From assembly GCF_008039555.1 (NCBI RefSeq), contig NZ_VDUW01000001.1:496001-560000 (forward strand): DNA of 64,000 nt, written 5' to 3'. The position numbers were made by a program, and so were the translations under genes. The notes beneath the pieces are model-generated. The model was given only the letters and a program-made list of their open reading frames with translations. It was not told the origin of the DNA and did not search any database. Source of the DNA: Cerasibacillus terrae. GTDB lineage: Bacteria > Bacillota > Bacilli > Bacillales > Amphibacillaceae. How positions within the stretch are numbered: the first letter of the stretch is position 1; each line of letters starts with the position of its first letter. Below, in pieces: positions 17,170 through 27,026 of this stretch.

Positions 17170-18450
17170 TTAACTAGCCTTTTGTTCTGATGTCAGATCA
17201 ACTCCGGTTTCTTGTAACATCCATTCAATATGAACACCATAACCTGATGTCGGATCATTTACAAATACATGTGTTACGGCACCAACAATTTTATCATTTT
17301 GGATAATTGGACTACCACTCATCCCCTGAACAATTCCACCAGTTTTCTCGAGTAATTTAGGATCAGTTATTTTTACAACCATACCCTTCGTTGCGGCTTT
17401 TTTCTGGGGAGTAGTATTCACGATTTCTACATCAAATTCCTCCACCTTTTCCCCCTCTACAACAGTAAGGATTGTAGCCGGACCTGTCTTAACTTCATGT
17501 GGTAATGCAATCGATAGGGGTTTGTCATAATTTCCATTGGTAATTTGTTTTGTTAATTTACCAAATATCCCAAAAGGACTATTTTTATCGATTGTTCCAA
17601 TTTTATTGTCCTTAACGGAAAACTTCGCCTGTTTTTCACCTGGTGTCCCGTTATTTCCCTTTTCAATGGACGTGACAGATGAACGAACAATCGTTCCATT
17701 ATGAATTTCAACAGGCTTTTTTGTATCCATATCTGAAATGACATGTCCTAAAGCACCATATTTCTTTGTTTCTGGATCAATAAATGTCATCGTACCAATT
17801 CCTGCAGCGGAATCTCTAATATATAAACCAATACGGTATTCATTCGATTGTTTATCTTTTATAGGCTTTAAAGTTGTATCCATTGTCTTATTTCCACGTT
17901 TTAGTGTCACATTTAATGCTTGTTCTTCTTTTCCAGCCTTTTCCACAATTGGTTTAACATCTGTCATCTCTTTAATATCATGTTTATTTATTTTTAATAT
18001 AACATCACCTGTTTGAATTTTGGCATCTTCGCCCGGTGATTCTGTACCATTATCTGTAGAAACTAAGTGATGGCCAACAACAAGTACTCCTTTTGTTTGT
18101 AATTCTACACCAATGGATTGTCCTCCAGGAATAACTTTCTTATCCTTTAAAACAGAAACATCAACCTTTTTAATGGGTACACCTGCAACTTGATAAGTTA
18201 GTTCCTCCGTCCCGGATTCAAGTTCACTCATTTCAATATTAGACGAATCATAGGCTTCAACAACTGATTGTTCTTTTGTATTTACCTTTACAGTATTACC
18301 TAAATTAGGAAGTTGCAACGGAATATCTTGATTTAATATCGTTATTTCATTTGGGATGGCTAAATATTTTTGTACTGGGGTTAAAAAAGGAATGGTGAAC
18401 AAAATAGCTAAAAGCATGAAACCAATTACTTTTTTAATATTATTTTTCAA
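17170..18450 (-). CDS. spoIVB: SpoIVB peptidase (sigma-K checkpoint protease)
   Basis: Serine protease (S55 family) made in the forespore and secreted across the inner forespore membrane, where it triggers pro-sigma-K processing. The 426 residues equal the B. subtilis length. Visible: an N-terminal membrane anchor (about 5-25), a PDZ domain (about 105-185; KGVLVVGHH ... [12 protein letters not shown]), the catalytic His in ALGHVISD (about 225) and the catalytic Ser in GMSGSPI (about 370). I chose TTG 18450, with GGAGAG 8 bases upstream; a GTG 9 bases earlier sits on that site. It is free-standing, with terminators on both sides. It appears intact although spo0A is not. Confidence 0.94.
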   Translation of the reverse strand: MKNNIKKVIGFMLLAILFTIPFLTPVQKYLAIPNEITILNQDIPLQLPNLGNTVKVNTKEQSVVEAYDSSNIEMSELESGTEELTYQVAGVPIKKVDVSVLKDKKVIPGGQSIGVELQTKGVLVVGHHLVSTDNGTESPGEDAKIQTGDVILKINKHDIKEMTDVKPIVEKAGKEEQALNVTLKRGNKTMDTTLKPIKDKQSNEYRIGLYIRDSAAGIGTMTFIDPETKKYGALGHVISDMDTKKPVEIHNGTIVRSSVTSIEKGNNGTPGEKQAKFSVKDNKIGTIDKNSPFGIFGKLTKQITNGNYDKPLSIALPHEVKTGPATILTVVEGEKVEEFDVEIVNTTPQKKAATKGMVVKITDPKLLEKTGGIVQGMSGSPIIQNDKIVGAVTHVFVNDPTSGYGVHIEWMLQETGVDLTSEQKAS

Positions 18451-18580
18451 TCCATTCACTCTCCTCTATTTAAACCCACACCAATTTTTATGTCTGTACT
18501 TATAATTTGACCTTTTACTCCTATTTTTAAACTCGTTAAAGATAAGTAAAGATGTATAACATTTCCTTTTTTGTAATAAA

Positions 18581-18605
18581 AAAAGGTTGGCATTACCAAC
18601 CTTTT
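18581..18605 (-). terminator. Terminator after recN
   Basis: aaaaggttgg (18581-18590) pairs with ccaacctttt (18596-18605), giving a 10-bp stem, 5-base loop and a T7 run on the minus strand. It separates recN from spoIVB. Confidence 0.9.
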
Positions 18606-18607
18606 CC

Positions 18608-20329
18608 TCATACTACCGTTGATTCTTTTCGTTCTTTCGCGATATCAATTAATTCTTTCGCATGTTTAACAGTTGTATCTGTTAATTCTGAACCAGTGAG
18701 CATTCTGCTTAATTCATCAATTTTATCCGTTTTTTCTAATTCCTTTACAATTGTTACTGTACGATGATTCTTTTCTGTTTTCTTAATATATAAATGTGCA
18801 TCTGCCATTGCAGCTACTTGCGGAAGATGTGTAATACAAAGAACTTGTGATTGATTAGAAATTGAATAAATTTTATCAGCCATTGCTTGAGCAACTCTTC
18901 CACTCACACCAGTGTCTACTTCATCGAAAATTACACTTGTTATTTGTTGTTGTTTCGCAAAAATTCCCTTTAATGCAAGCATCACTCTTGATAATTCTCC
19001 ACCAGACGCAATTTTATCTAATTCTTTTACGGGTTCACCAGGATTCGTTGAAATTAAAAACTGAATTTGGTCAAAGCCATTCTCATGTAAGGGAATTTGT
19101 TTCTGATAAAATTTTAATTGATCCTCTTTCTGAAAAGAAATAACAAATTTTGCATTTTCTAAATACAAATCTTTAAATGCGAGATGTATTTCCTGTGTTA
19201 ATAATTTAGCGACATGCTTACGTGTTTCATGCAAGTGTTTCGCTTCTAGATAGGCATCCTTTTCAAGTTCCTTCATTTCATGTTCTAATTTACTTAAATG
19301 AGAATCTTTATACTTAATTTGCTCAATCTCTTCCTCAATCTTTCCCATATAGTCTAATATAGCTTCTACAGATGGTCCGTACTTTTTTTTCAGATGATTA
19401 ATTTCATCTAACCTTAATTCGATTTCATTTAATCTTTCTGGATTATACATGATATTATCTGTATAATTCCTTAAATCATACGTTAATTCCTCTATATCAT
19501 AATAAAAATTAGATAATTTTTCAGCCTGTTCATGTATAAAGGGGTCATATTCTTGTTTATCTGTTAATGCTTGTTGTGCAATATGTAACCAATCTAAACC
19601 TTTATTTTCACCATATAGTGCATTATACGCCTCTAAAATAGCTTGATGAATTCGCTCCGAATTAGCCAATTGATAACGTTCTTTTTCTAAAAGTTCATCT
19701 TCATTCATCTGTAGGTCTGCCGTTTCAATTTCATGATATTGAAATTCCAACAAATCTAAACGATGAGCTATTTTTTGTTCGTTTTCACTTAAATCCTTAT
19801 ATCGTTTTTTCAGTTTCTTTAATTTATGATATAAAATCAAATATTCCTCTTTTGCTTTTCGAATTGTATTGGCATTGTAATTATCCAATAATTCAATATG
19901 ATAAGAAGAGTCCATTAATGATTGCGTTTCATGTTGATTGTGAATATCAACTAATGTAGAACCAATTTCTCGTAAAATTGCTAATGTTACTAACTTGCCA
20001 TTAATGCGGCAAATACTCCTGCCTTTAGCGGTAATCGTTCGTTCCAATACGATTTGTTCCTCTGATATTTCAATACCGTATTGTTTACTTAAAGAAAACA
20101 CAGGATGATGTTCATCTTCAATAATAAATAACCCTTCAATCTCCGCCTTTTTGCATTGATGTCTAACATATTCTACAGAGCCTCTTCCACCGATTAATAA
20201 TTGAATGGCATCAATAATAATCGATTTCCCAGCACCTGTTTCACCAGTTAATACGGTCAAACCGTCACGAAAATGAATAGATATTTCATCGATTATGGTA
20301 AAATCTCGTACTGATAATTCTGTAAGCAT
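18608..20329 (-). CDS. recN: DNA repair protein RecN
   Basis: SMC-like ATPase recruited early to double-strand breaks. Walker A GETGAGKS is at residues about 29-36 with LIGGRGSVEYVRH after it. A long coiled coil (about 150-360, Lys/Glu/Leu-rich) follows, and the C-terminal half holds the ABC signature ASGGELSRVMLA, Walker B VIFDEVDTGVSG and the QVLCITHLPQVAA switch. The length of 573 residues is typical. I chose ATG 20329, with GGGGGT 8 bases upstream, over a TTG one codon earlier. argR lies upstream in the same orientation. Confidence 0.96.
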   Translation of the reverse strand: MLTELSVRDFTIIDEISIHFRDGLTVLTGETGAGKSIIIDAIQLLIGGRGSVEYVRHQCKKAEIEGLFIIEDEHHPVFSLSKQYGIEISEEQIVLERTITAKGRSICRINGKLVTLAILREIGSTLVDIHNQHETQSLMDSSYHIELLDNYNANTIRKAKEEYLILYHKLKKLKKRYKDLSENEQKIAHRLDLLEFQYHEIETADLQMNEDELLEKERYQLANSERIHQAILEAYNALYGENKGLDWLHIAQQALTDKQEYDPFIHEQAEKLSNFYYDIEELTYDLRNYTDNIMYNPERLNEIELRLDEINHLKKKYGPSVEAILDYMGKIEEEIEQIKYKDSHLSKLEHEMKELEKDAYLEAKHLHETRKHVAKLLTQEIHLAFKDLYLENAKFVISFQKEDQLKFYQKQIPLHENGFDQIQFLISTNPGEPVKELDKIASGGELSRVMLALKGIFAKQQQITSVIFDEVDTGVSGRVAQAMADKIYSISNQSQVLCITHLPQVAAMADAHLYIKKTEKNHRTVTIVKELEKTDKIDELSRMLTGSELTDTTVKHAKELIDIAKERKESTVV

Positions 20330-20398
20330 CAATAGACACCCCCACTTACAAAAAATATTACAAAATCATTGAAATTGTAATTAGCACTATACACATAT

Positions 20399-20848
20399 TT
20401 ACAGCATCTCTAAAAAACGAACTCTTACTAATTCAGAGTCCTCTTCATTTCGACATATAATTAAACATGTATCATCACCACAGATAGAACCCATGATTTC
20501 TTCCCATTCTAAATTATCGATAAGAACACCAATTGCATGGGCATTCCCTGGTAAGGTTTTTAAGACTATAAAATGGTTTGCATAGTCTATTTTCACAAAA
20601 ACATCCATTAATAAACGCTTTAACTTTGCTAATGGATTAAACCGTTGATCTCCAGGAAGACTATACTTATAGTCACCACTTGTAGATGGTACTTTCACAA
20701 GATGCATCTCTTTAATATCCCTAGAAACAGTGGCCTGTGTGACATTATAGCCAAGGTTTTTTAGCCTTGTCACTAACTCATCCTGTGTTTTTATATCGTT
20801 TTCCATAATTAATTCCCTAATTTTAATTTGTCGTTGCAATTTACTCAT
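20399..20848 (-). CDS. argR: Arginine repressor / activator ArgR (AhrC)
   Basis: Hexameric arginine-sensing regulator: represses biosynthesis and activates catabolism of arginine in bacilli. The winged helix (1-70) contains [29 protein letters not shown], quoted here by its core residues TQATVSRD. The C-terminal oligomerisation domain has the Arg-binding segment [15 protein letters not shown] 20848 gives 149 residues, the AhrC length, and GGGAG lies just before it. The recN neighbour is conserved in bacilli. It is followed by recN, 69 bases away. Confidence 0.95.
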   Translation of the reverse strand: MSKLQRQIKIRELIMENDIKTQDELVTRLKNLGYNVTQATVSRDIKEMHLVKVPSTSGDYKYSLPGDQRFNPLAKLKRLLMDVFVKIDYANHFIVLKTLPGNAHAIGVLIDNLEWEEIMGSICGDDTCLIICRNEEDSELVRVRFLEML

Positions 20849-20892
20849 ATTTACTCCCAACATTTCTATTTAAAATGTATATATCCATATCC

Positions 20893-21708
20893 TTATTTTA
20901 ACGTAGTATGTGCCTCTTCTACGACATTAATAATAAATGAATCATCCATTATTTGTTCTTCACGCTCATCATTATTCCAACCAAGATGTAAAAGGAATTC
21001 AATATTTCCATTTCCTCCTGTGATTGGAGAAAATGTTAATCCAAAAAGTTGATATTGTTCGTCTTTCGCAAACTTAACAATTCTTTTTAGTACATCGAGA
21101 TGTATTTTTTTATCACGAACAATTCCCTTTTTGCCAACTTGATCACGTCCAGCTTCAAACTGAGGTTTTACTAAAGCAACAATTTCACTTTTATTTTGTA
21201 AAATTGTTTTTAATACTGGGAAAATTAATGTTAAAGAAATGAAAGACACATCGATGGATGCAAAATTTGGAAATGCGCCTTCAAACATTTCTTTAGTTAC
21301 ATAGCGAAAATTAGTCCGTTCCATGACGATTACACGTTCGTTATTTCTTAATCGCCAGTCTAATTGGTTGTAGCCGACATCAACAGCATAGCTTAATCTT
21401 ACTCCATTTTGTAGAGCACAATCGGTGAATCCTCCAGTTGATGAACCGACATCTACCATTATTTTTTCATGAACATCGATGGAGAATGTTGTTAATGCTC
21501 TTTTCAACTTCAATCCTCCGCGTCCTACATATGGGATGTCTTTTCCTTTTACTTTTAATGGAATTTGCTCATCTATCTTCATACCAGGTTTATCCAGACG
21601 CATTTCATTTGAAAAAACTAATCCTGCCATGATAAGTCGTTTTGCTTTCTCTCTTGTCGGGGCTAGGTTTCGTTCTACTAGTAGCACGTCTAATCTCTTT
21701 TTACTCAT
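20893..21708 (-). CDS. tlyA: TlyA-family rRNA 2'-O-methyltransferase (YqxC)
   Basis: An N-terminal S4 RNA-binding domain (RLDVLLVERNLAPTREKAKR, residues about 5-24, and YVGRGGLKLKRAL) is followed by an FtsJ/RrmJ-type methyltransferase fold: VDVGSSTGGFTDCAL is the S-adenosylmethionine loop, and VALVKPQFEAG carries the catalytic Lys. In mycobacteria the homologue methylates 16S and 23S rRNA. Bacillus YqxC is uncharacterised, so the exact target is uncertain. The length of 271 residues is usual. AAGGAT precedes the ATG. In bacilli dxs normally lies upstream; here oapA does. Confidence 0.88.
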   Translation of the reverse strand: MSKKRLDVLLVERNLAPTREKAKRLIMAGLVFSNEMRLDKPGMKIDEQIPLKVKGKDIPYVGRGGLKLKRALTTFSIDVHEKIMVDVGSSTGGFTDCALQNGVRLSYAVDVGYNQLDWRLRNNERVIVMERTNFRYVTKEMFEGAFPNFASIDVSFISLTLIFPVLKTILQNKSEIVALVKPQFEAGRDQVGKKGIVRDKKIHLDVLKRIVKFAKDEQYQLFGLTFSPITGGNGNIEFLLHLGWNNDEREEQIMDDSFIINVVEEAHTTLK

Positions 21709-21753
21709 ACGTTCATTTATCCTTTACATTTAATTTAAATATATGTTGTTGAT

Positions 21754-22323
21754 TTATGGGAATATTTTCAATTTTAACCGTTTTTCAAAAAAGTCAATTA
21801 TTTTAGCTACTCGAAAAATAATATACGTTGATTGACGGATAGCAAAATATTTACCAATTGCTTTTCCACCTACAGTAAGCGCTGCAACAAAACTGGTTAA
21901 AACAACTGAAATAACAATATACACTGTAGAACCATCTTGGTGGCCTAATAAATTTGCTATTTGGATGACAACAATTCCTGAGGCTGTACCACTTACAATA
22001 CCAGAAATATCTCCAATCACATCATTACAAAAACTAGCAAATTTATCAGCATTTCGAACAATACGGATGGCACTTTTTGCACCAGGAACTTTTTCTGATG
22101 CCATCGCATGAAATGGCGTTTCATTTGCAGCGGTTGCAGCAATTCCAAGCATATCAAAAACAATCCCAATCAAGACAATGCCCAACACAACAAAAAGTCC
22201 GATGATCCATATTACGTTACTGAGAATAGATGATGAAACAATTGAAAAAATAGCCGCTAGCACAAATGTGATAACGGCAATTGTTAAACTGAATTTAATC
22301 GAATTTTTTATATGTACATCCAT
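21754..22323 (-). CDS. oapA: OLE-associated membrane protein OapA
   Basis: A 189-residue protein with four predicted membrane helices (about 11-34, 36-59, 102-125 and 132-152). A conserved-looking cytoplasmic segment between helices 2 and 3 has ANETPFHAMASEKVPGAKSA and VRNADKFASFCNDVIGD. This segment recalls the small-helix part of DUF21/CNNM magnesium transport proteins. It lies directly after the OLE RNA on the same strand, between ispA and tlyA, as the OapA gene does in Bacillus halodurans. OapA binds OLE RNA and brings it to the membrane. AGAGGT precedes the ATG. Identification rests on topology and this context. Confidence 0.85.
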   Translation of the reverse strand: MDVHIKNSIKFSLTIAVITFVLAAIFSIVSSSILSNVIWIIGLFVVLGIVLIGIVFDMLGIAATAANETPFHAMASEKVPGAKSAIRIVRNADKFASFCNDVIGDISGIVSGTASGIVVIQIANLLGHQDGSTVYIVISVVLTSFVAALTVGGKAIGKYFAIRQSTYIIFRVAKIIDFFEKRLKLKIFP

Positions 22324-22359
22324 TAGATACCTCTTAAATGTGTAATTTTCATACTATGT

Positions 22360-22970
22360 ATTTCTCTAGGATGGCCATTTAAACGGTAAAAACTATGGCT
22401 TAGGTCCAGTAGGTTTTCCCAAATGAATACCCTATGTTGCCATTAGGGTGGTTCCCCTTTAAATTCATTTTAGCCTTGTCACCAAAAGCTAGACTGGATT
22501 ACCACTTAGTCCATACTATAATCCCGTTTAAATGTCTGATGAACAGTCTAGGAGATTTCCTCAACAGTCTTTTACTGTTCCCTAGCCTCTTTTGCAATGT
22601 TGATTTCATAGAGATAGATATAAACATTTAGTGGCCGCTAAATGGTTTTATCATTTTCCTCTAATCCCCTCAACCACCACTCAAGGCAGGCTACGCTGCA
22701 TGTAAAGTATCCCTTCACTCTTTATGCAGGTTCATACCCCATTCCATAAAAATAACTTGGCTCAGCTATCCTCACAGATATGGGCCTCCGCGGTAATTGG
22801 GTCAACGCCCACATGCCTTTGTGGATCGCCCAAAAACCTTAACTTCCAGCATTAACCCAAGGCTGGGCGCCTCAAGCCAACACAAGAAACTTCATCGATA
22901 TGCCCTTTGGCGAATTTTTAGCCCCGCCTTCAGAAACAGAGGACTGACTAGAATACTGCACCATCCTATT
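22360..22970 (-). ncRNA. ole: OLE RNA (ornate large extremophilic RNA)
   Basis: The 700 bases between ispA and oapA have no credible reading frame, are richer in GC than the flanks and are full of short hairpins. Examples are catttag/ctaaatg (22625-22631, 22638-22644) and ctgcat/atgcag (22696-22701, 22724-22729). The two ends pair: TAGGATGG at the 5' end (plus 22961-22968) is the exact complement of CCATCCTA near the 3' end (plus 22367-22374). This closes a structure of about 602 nt, the size of B. halodurans OLE (about 610 nt). Position upstream of oapA and beside ispA fits. A TATGAT/TACAAT -10 candidate lies at 22981-22991. In B. halodurans the OLE RNP supports tolerance of cold, ethanol and magnesium stress. 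Ends are approximate. Confidence 0.9.
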
Positions 22971-23025
22971 GTATATGTATATTGTATCATAAATAACGTA
23001 AAATTTCTACCCAAGGTTATCTATT

Positions 23026-23910
23026 TTAATGATCTCTTTGACTAAAATAATCGACTAACTCCATTAGTATAATTGTATCCGCACCTGCTTTTTGTAGAGA
23101 AGCTTTTGCTTTTCCTGCGTAAGCATCACGTTGTTTTTTTGCATTTTCCAATCCTAGAAGTTTTGGATAGGTACTCTTGTTTTGGTCTTCGTCACTACCA
23201 ACTGCTTTCCCTAATTTTTCAGTATTGCCAATGACATCCAATATATCATCTTGGATTTGAAACAATAACCCTAAATAATAGGAGAAGGTTTCCAAATGTT
23301 GGATTTGTTCCTTTGTTGCATTTCCTAATATAGCTCCAGCTTTAACAGCAAACTTGATTAGTTCACCAGTTTTTAATACATGAATTTGTTCCAGTTGCTC
23401 GATGCTGATTGGATCATTTTCAGCTTCCATGTCTAAAACCTGTCCAGCAACCATGCCATTTGGTCCACTATATAGGGACAACAGACGAATCATATGTACC
23501 TTTTCTGAATCAGATAACAACGTATCATTCGCAATAAGATAGAAGCTGTGTGTTAATAATGCATCCCCTGCAAGGATTGCAGTTGCTTCATCAAATGCTT
23601 TATGATTTGTTAATTTACCACGACGATAATCGTCATTGTCCATTGCTGGTAAATCATCATGGATAAGAGAATAGGTGTGAATCATCTCTAATGCTGTTGC
23701 TGAGGAAAGCACTTTTTGAATATCAGATTTATACGCTTTGTATGTCGCTATTAATAACATTGGTCGAATTCTTTTACCGCCTGCTTCTAATGAATAGAGC
23801 ATAGATTTTTTTAATAAACTCGGAGCATCCATTACACTATACAACTTACTAAATTCTTCATCAAGTATTTCTTGAATTTCTAAAATAAATTTCTGGAGTG
23901 GTGTATCCAT
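23026..23910 (-). CDS. ispA: Farnesyl diphosphate synthase (polyprenyl synthase family)
   Basis: Condenses isopentenyl and dimethylallyl/geranyl diphosphate to farnesyl diphosphate, precursor of undecaprenyl carrier lipid and quinone tails. Both aspartate-rich motifs are present: DDLPAMDND (first, about residue 84) and DDILD (second, about 220). GGKRIRPML and HTYSLIHDD are also typical. I chose ATG 23910 (294 residues), 6 bases after GGAGGA; an ATG two codons earlier abuts that site and overlaps the xseB stop. It belongs to the folD-xseA-xseB-ispA run. The usual partner dxs is not in the window. Confidence 0.94.
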   Translation of the reverse strand: MDTPLQKFILEIQEILDEEFSKLYSVMDAPSLLKKSMLYSLEAGGKRIRPMLLIATYKAYKSDIQKVLSSATALEMIHTYSLIHDDLPAMDNDDYRRGKLTNHKAFDEATAILAGDALLTHSFYLIANDTLLSDSEKVHMIRLLSLYSGPNGMVAGQVLDMEAENDPISIEQLEQIHVLKTGELIKFAVKAGAILGNATKEQIQHLETFSYYLGLLFQIQDDILDVIGNTEKLGKAVGSDEDQNKSTYPKLLGLENAKKQRDAYAGKAKASLQKAGADTIILMELVDYFSQRDH

Positions 23911-23912
23911 TT

Positions 23913-24140
23913 TCATTCCTCCTGCATATCAAAAGATGTCATTTCTCCTTCTTCATTCATAATCTGTACCATTTGTTTTTGAACATGAGTCAATTTATCA
24001 TTACAAAGTTTGGATAGTTTCATTCCCTCTTGATAATAGGTTAGTGCTTTCTCTAATGGTACATCCCCTTCTTCTAGCTTTTTTACAATTTCTTCTAATT
24101 TCTCCATAGCTGCTTCAAATGATATTTTTTCAGTGGACAT
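23913..24140 (-). CDS. xseB: Exodeoxyribonuclease VII small subunit
   Basis: A 75-residue helical protein with the family pattern [27 protein letters not shown] followed by [15 protein letters not shown]. It forms ExoVII with XseA and degrades single-stranded DNA. ATG 24140 comes just after the xseA stop; AGGAG lies 11 bases upstream inside xseA. A TTG three codons earlier touches that site. Its stop is followed within 3 bases by the chosen ispA start. Confidence 0.93.
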   Translation of the reverse strand: MSTEKISFEAAMEKLEEIVKKLEEGDVPLEKALTYYQEGMKLSKLCNDKLTHVQKQMVQIMNEEGEMTSFDMQEE

Positions 24141-24141
24141 C

Positions 24142-25485
24142 TTATTCAATCTCCTCTTTATTTAAAACTTTACAGTGTAAGGTAGCATCTGTGATTCGAA
24201 CGGTAATTTGTTCGTTTTCCTCAATCTGTTCACTTGTTTTTAATATTTCCTGTTGTGGAGTATATGTTATTGAAAATCCGCGTTCTAATGTTTTTAGTGG
24301 GTTTAATAAAACTAGTTTTTCAATATTTAGAGCAAGTTGGTTCGACTTTTGTTCTATATAACTTTTCATGCTTTCACTTTTGCGATTCATTATTCGAGAA
24401 AACTCTAATAAAGCATGGTCTAACTTTTTTTTAGGAAATTGGGTATTTAAACGTCTATTAAGAAAATGAAGCATTTCCTGTTTTTGTCGATAAATATTCT
24501 GCGTCTGCCTTCTGAGACGATCAACTTCTTTATCTAGTTCTTGTTCTTTTTGTCTTATTAATTGTTCTGGATAACGGAATGCATATGATTCCTCTAAACG
24601 TTTAAGCATCTTTTGATGATGATTTAATTTTTGCTGGATTGTTCCTTGAATCATATTTCTTAATGCAGTTATTTTTTCCATCAATTGTTGGTAGGATGGC
24701 ACGGCAAGTTCTGCGGCACCTGTTGGCGTTGGAGCTCTTAAATCAGCAACAAAATCTGATAAAGTTGTATCCGTTTCATGGCCAACGGCAGAAATAATTG
24801 GCAATTTGGAATGATAGATGGCATCTACCACGATTTCCTCATTAAAACACCATAATTCCTCAATGGAACCCCCACCACGACCGACAATTAAAACATCAAA
24901 AATTTCCTTTTCATTGGCCAATTTAATTCCATTCACAACAGTTTGTGCTGCCGTAGGTCCTTGAACCAGAACGGGAATTATGGTTATCTCAGCAATTGGA
25001 TATCTTCGTTTAATCGTTGTTATAATATCTCTTACCGCAGCCCCTGTCGGAGATGTAATTACACCGATATGTTTCGGAAAAGAAGGAATCGGCTTTTTAT
25101 AGTGGTCAGAAAAATACCCTTTTTCTTGTAACTTCTTTTTTAGTTGTTCAAATTGAACATACAATGCACCAATTCCATCAGGTTCCATGGCTTTAATGTA
25201 TAACTGGTACTGTCCTGCTGCTTCGAAGACACTAACTTCCCCTTTTATAAGGACTTGCATTCCATTTTCAGGCATAAATTTCAAATAACGATTATTTCCA
25301 GCAAACATAATAGCCTGAATTCGAGTTTGTTTATCTTTTATTGTCATGTACATATGTCCTCGGTTATGGTGCTTAAAATTAGAGATTTCCCCTTTAAGCC
25401 ATACTGTACGTAAATGCTTGTCCATATCAAGTTTACGCTTAATATATTTTGTTAAGGCAGTAACGGTCAAATATTTGTCAATCAA
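24142..25485 (-). CDS. xseA: Exodeoxyribonuclease VII large subunit
   Basis: Catalytic subunit of ExoVII. An N-terminal OB-fold ([15 protein letters not shown] ... [18 protein letters not shown]) is followed by the nuclease core with [27 protein letters not shown] and [23 protein letters not shown] (shown by key residues GHETD). A long coiled coil runs to the C-terminus. At 447 residues it has normal length. The best start is TTG 25485, with AAAGGA about 10 bases upstream; it lies inside a 14-bp tandem duplication and overlaps the folD stop by 8 bases. Confidence 0.94.
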   Translation of the reverse strand: MIDKYLTVTALTKYIKRKLDMDKHLRTVWLKGEISNFKHHNRGHMYMTIKDKQTRIQAIMFAGNNRYLKFMPENGMQVLIKGEVSVFEAAGQYQLYIKAMEPDGIGALYVQFEQLKKKLQEKGYFSDHYKKPIPSFPKHIGVITSPTGAAVRDIITTIKRRYPIAEITIIPVLVQGPTAAQTVVNGIKLANEKEIFDVLIVGRGGGSIEELWCFNEEIVVDAIYHSKLPIISAVGHETDTTLSDFVADLRAPTPTGAAELAVPSYQQLMEKITALRNMIQGTIQQKLNHHQKMLKRLEESYAFRYPEQLIRQKEQELDKEVDRLRRQTQNIYRQKQEMLHFLNRRLNTQFPKKKLDHALLEFSRIMNRKSESMKSYIEQKSNQLALNIEKLVLLNPLKTLERGFSITYTPQQEILKTSEQIEENEQITVRITDATLHCKVLNKEEIE

Positions 25486-25497
25486 TATTTGTCAATC
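25470..25497. repeat. 14-bp perfect tandem duplication at the folD/xseA junction
   Basis: aatatttgtcaatc occurs at 25470-25483 and again at 25484-25497. The repeat covers the folD stop and creates the TTG used as the xseA start. Both frames stay open. Confidence 0.9.
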
Positions 25498-26335
25498 CTT
25501 TTGCAGCTTTAATTGTGTTTTCTAAAAGCATTGTAATTGTCATTGGACCAACTCCACGAGGAACTGGTGTTAAATACGCTGCTTTTCTCTCTACTTCTTC
25601 AAAGTGCACATCGCCCGTCAACTTACCGTTATCTAATCGATTGATTCCAACATCAATAACAACTGTATCTTCTTTTATATAATCGGCAGTAATTACATTT
25701 GCTTTTCCAATAGCGACAATTAAAATATCTGCTTTTGTTGTATGTTCTTTCAAATTAGGAGTTCTTGAGTGACAATATGTAACGGTTGCATGTTCATTCA
25801 ATAACATTTGTCCAATTGGTTTACCAACAATATTACTGCGTCCAATTATGACTGCATGTCTTCCTTCCATTGGAATGTTTTTTGATTTTAACATGGTTAT
25901 AATTCCATATGGTGTACATGGTAAGAAGGTATCTTGACCTGTCATCATTCTACCAATGTTTATCGGATGAAAGCCGTCAACATCTTTCGCTGGGTTAATG
26001 GCTTCAATAACATGTTGTTCCTGAATGTGTTCTGGAAGTGGAAGCTGTACTAATATCCCATGTACATTTTTATCTTTATTCAGTTTATCGATTACTTCAA
26101 GCAAATCCTTTTCCGCTATTGAATTTTCTAAATGAATGATTTCAGATGAAATACCAACTTCGCGAGAGGCTTTTTCCTTTCCGGATACATAAGATTTCGA
26201 TGCTGGGTTATCCCCGACTAAAACAACGGTTAAATGCGGAATTAGACCTTTATCCTTTAATATAGATACCTCTTTTTTCATTTTTCCCTTTAGAGATTTA
26301 GATAATTCTTTCCCATTAATTATTTCTGCACCCAT
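25478..26335 (-). CDS. folD: Methylenetetrahydrofolate dehydrogenase / cyclohydrolase
   Basis: Bifunctional enzyme of one-carbon metabolism making 10-formyl-THF from 5,10-methylene-THF. The 285 residues have VGDNPASKSYVSGKEKA with the catalytic Lys and Tyr (about 38-54), VQLPLPEH, PAKDVDGFHP, the NADP motif GRSNIVGKPIGQML (about 165) and PRGVGPMTITMLLENT near the end. AAAGGT precedes the ATG. Downstream xseA overlaps its stop, so the two are probably cotranscribed. Confidence 0.97.
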   Translation of the reverse strand: MGAEIINGKELSKSLKGKMKKEVSILKDKGLIPHLTVVLVGDNPASKSYVSGKEKASREVGISSEIIHLENSIAEKDLLEVIDKLNKDKNVHGILVQLPLPEHIQEQHVIEAINPAKDVDGFHPINIGRMMTGQDTFLPCTPYGIITMLKSKNIPMEGRHAVIIGRSNIVGKPIGQMLLNEHATVTYCHSRTPNLKEHTTKADILIVAIGKANVITADYIKEDTVVIDVGINRLDNGKLTGDVHFEEVERKAAYLTPVPRGVGPMTITMLLENTIKAAKGLTNID

Positions 26336-26509
26336 GTTATCATACCTTTCTTATAACAAGATTCTAAGAAGTATTTTACTTATAGTTGTTCCCTATACTT
26401 TATTGTCAAGATTAGCGCTATTGAAATAAATCTTTTACTTCAAAATAATTCCATATAATAAGCATTTTAAAAGTGACTTTTTTGTTATGTCATAGGATTT
26501 ATCCATTAA

Positions 26510-26896
26510 TTATTTTTCTTCATTCATACGGGACAAAACACCATTAACAAATTTTCCAGAAGAGCTTTCTCCATACTTTTTTGCTAATTCAACCGCTTCA
26601 TTAATCGTTACCTTTAACGGAATTCCATCTATGTAATACATTTCATACGTAGCAATACGTAAAGTAGTTTTTTCAACTGAAGCTAGTCGATCGAATGACC
26701 AGTTTTTCAGTTTATCTGAGATTCTTTCATCAATTTCTTTTCTGTTCATTAGAACACCTTCTGCAACACTTTTTAAGTAGGCATCTTCCTTTTCCTTTTT
26801 CAGAAAATCTCGAATGACTTCTTCTGTTGCAGAATCATTAATATCCAATTGAAATAATATTTGAAATGCTTTTTCACGTGCTTCTCGCCTATTCAT
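26510..26896 (-). CDS. nusB: Transcription antitermination factor NusB
   Basis: RNA-binding helical protein acting with NusE (S10) at boxA in rRNA transcription. The 128 residues begin [18 protein letters not shown] (RREAR boxA-binding helix) and end with the typical block [28 protein letters not shown], given by its key residues [10 protein letters not shown] and FVNGVL. I chose ATG 26896, 9 bases after AAGGAG; a TTG further out overlaps that site. A terminator lies between the Asp23-family gene and nusB, so it starts its own unit. Confidence 0.95.
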   Translation of the reverse strand: MNRREAREKAFQILFQLDINDSATEEVIRDFLKKEKEDAYLKSVAEGVLMNRKEIDERISDKLKNWSFDRLASVEKTTLRIATYEMYYIDGIPLKVTINEAVELAKKYGESSSGKFVNGVLSRMNEEK

Positions 26897-26986
26897 TTGA
26901 CCGTACTCCTTCAATTATTTCTCTTACAAAGAATACCATGATTCATCATGTTATGCTATCAAACATATGAATTGTGAACATGATAA

Positions 26987-27024
26987 ATCAAGGCCAAAAG
27001 GAATAAATTTCTTTTGGCCTTGAT
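26987..27024 (-). terminator. Terminator after the accBC-asp23 unit
   Basis: Perfect 14-bp stem (atcaaggccaaaag at 26987-27000 with its complement at 27011-27024), directly after the Asp23-family stop on the minus strand. Confidence 0.85.
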
Positions 27025-27026
27025 TA

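Noticed and set aside
22324..23025. Group II intron or degenerate dxs in the ispA-oapA gap
   Set aside because: No domain V hairpin with AGC...GUU pattern, no reverse transcriptase and no dxs motif. The context and end pairing fit OLE RNA.
22434..23045. Short open frames on the plus strand inside the ispA-oapA gap
   Set aside because: They have no ribosome sites, unusual composition and overlap the structured OLE RNA on the other strand.
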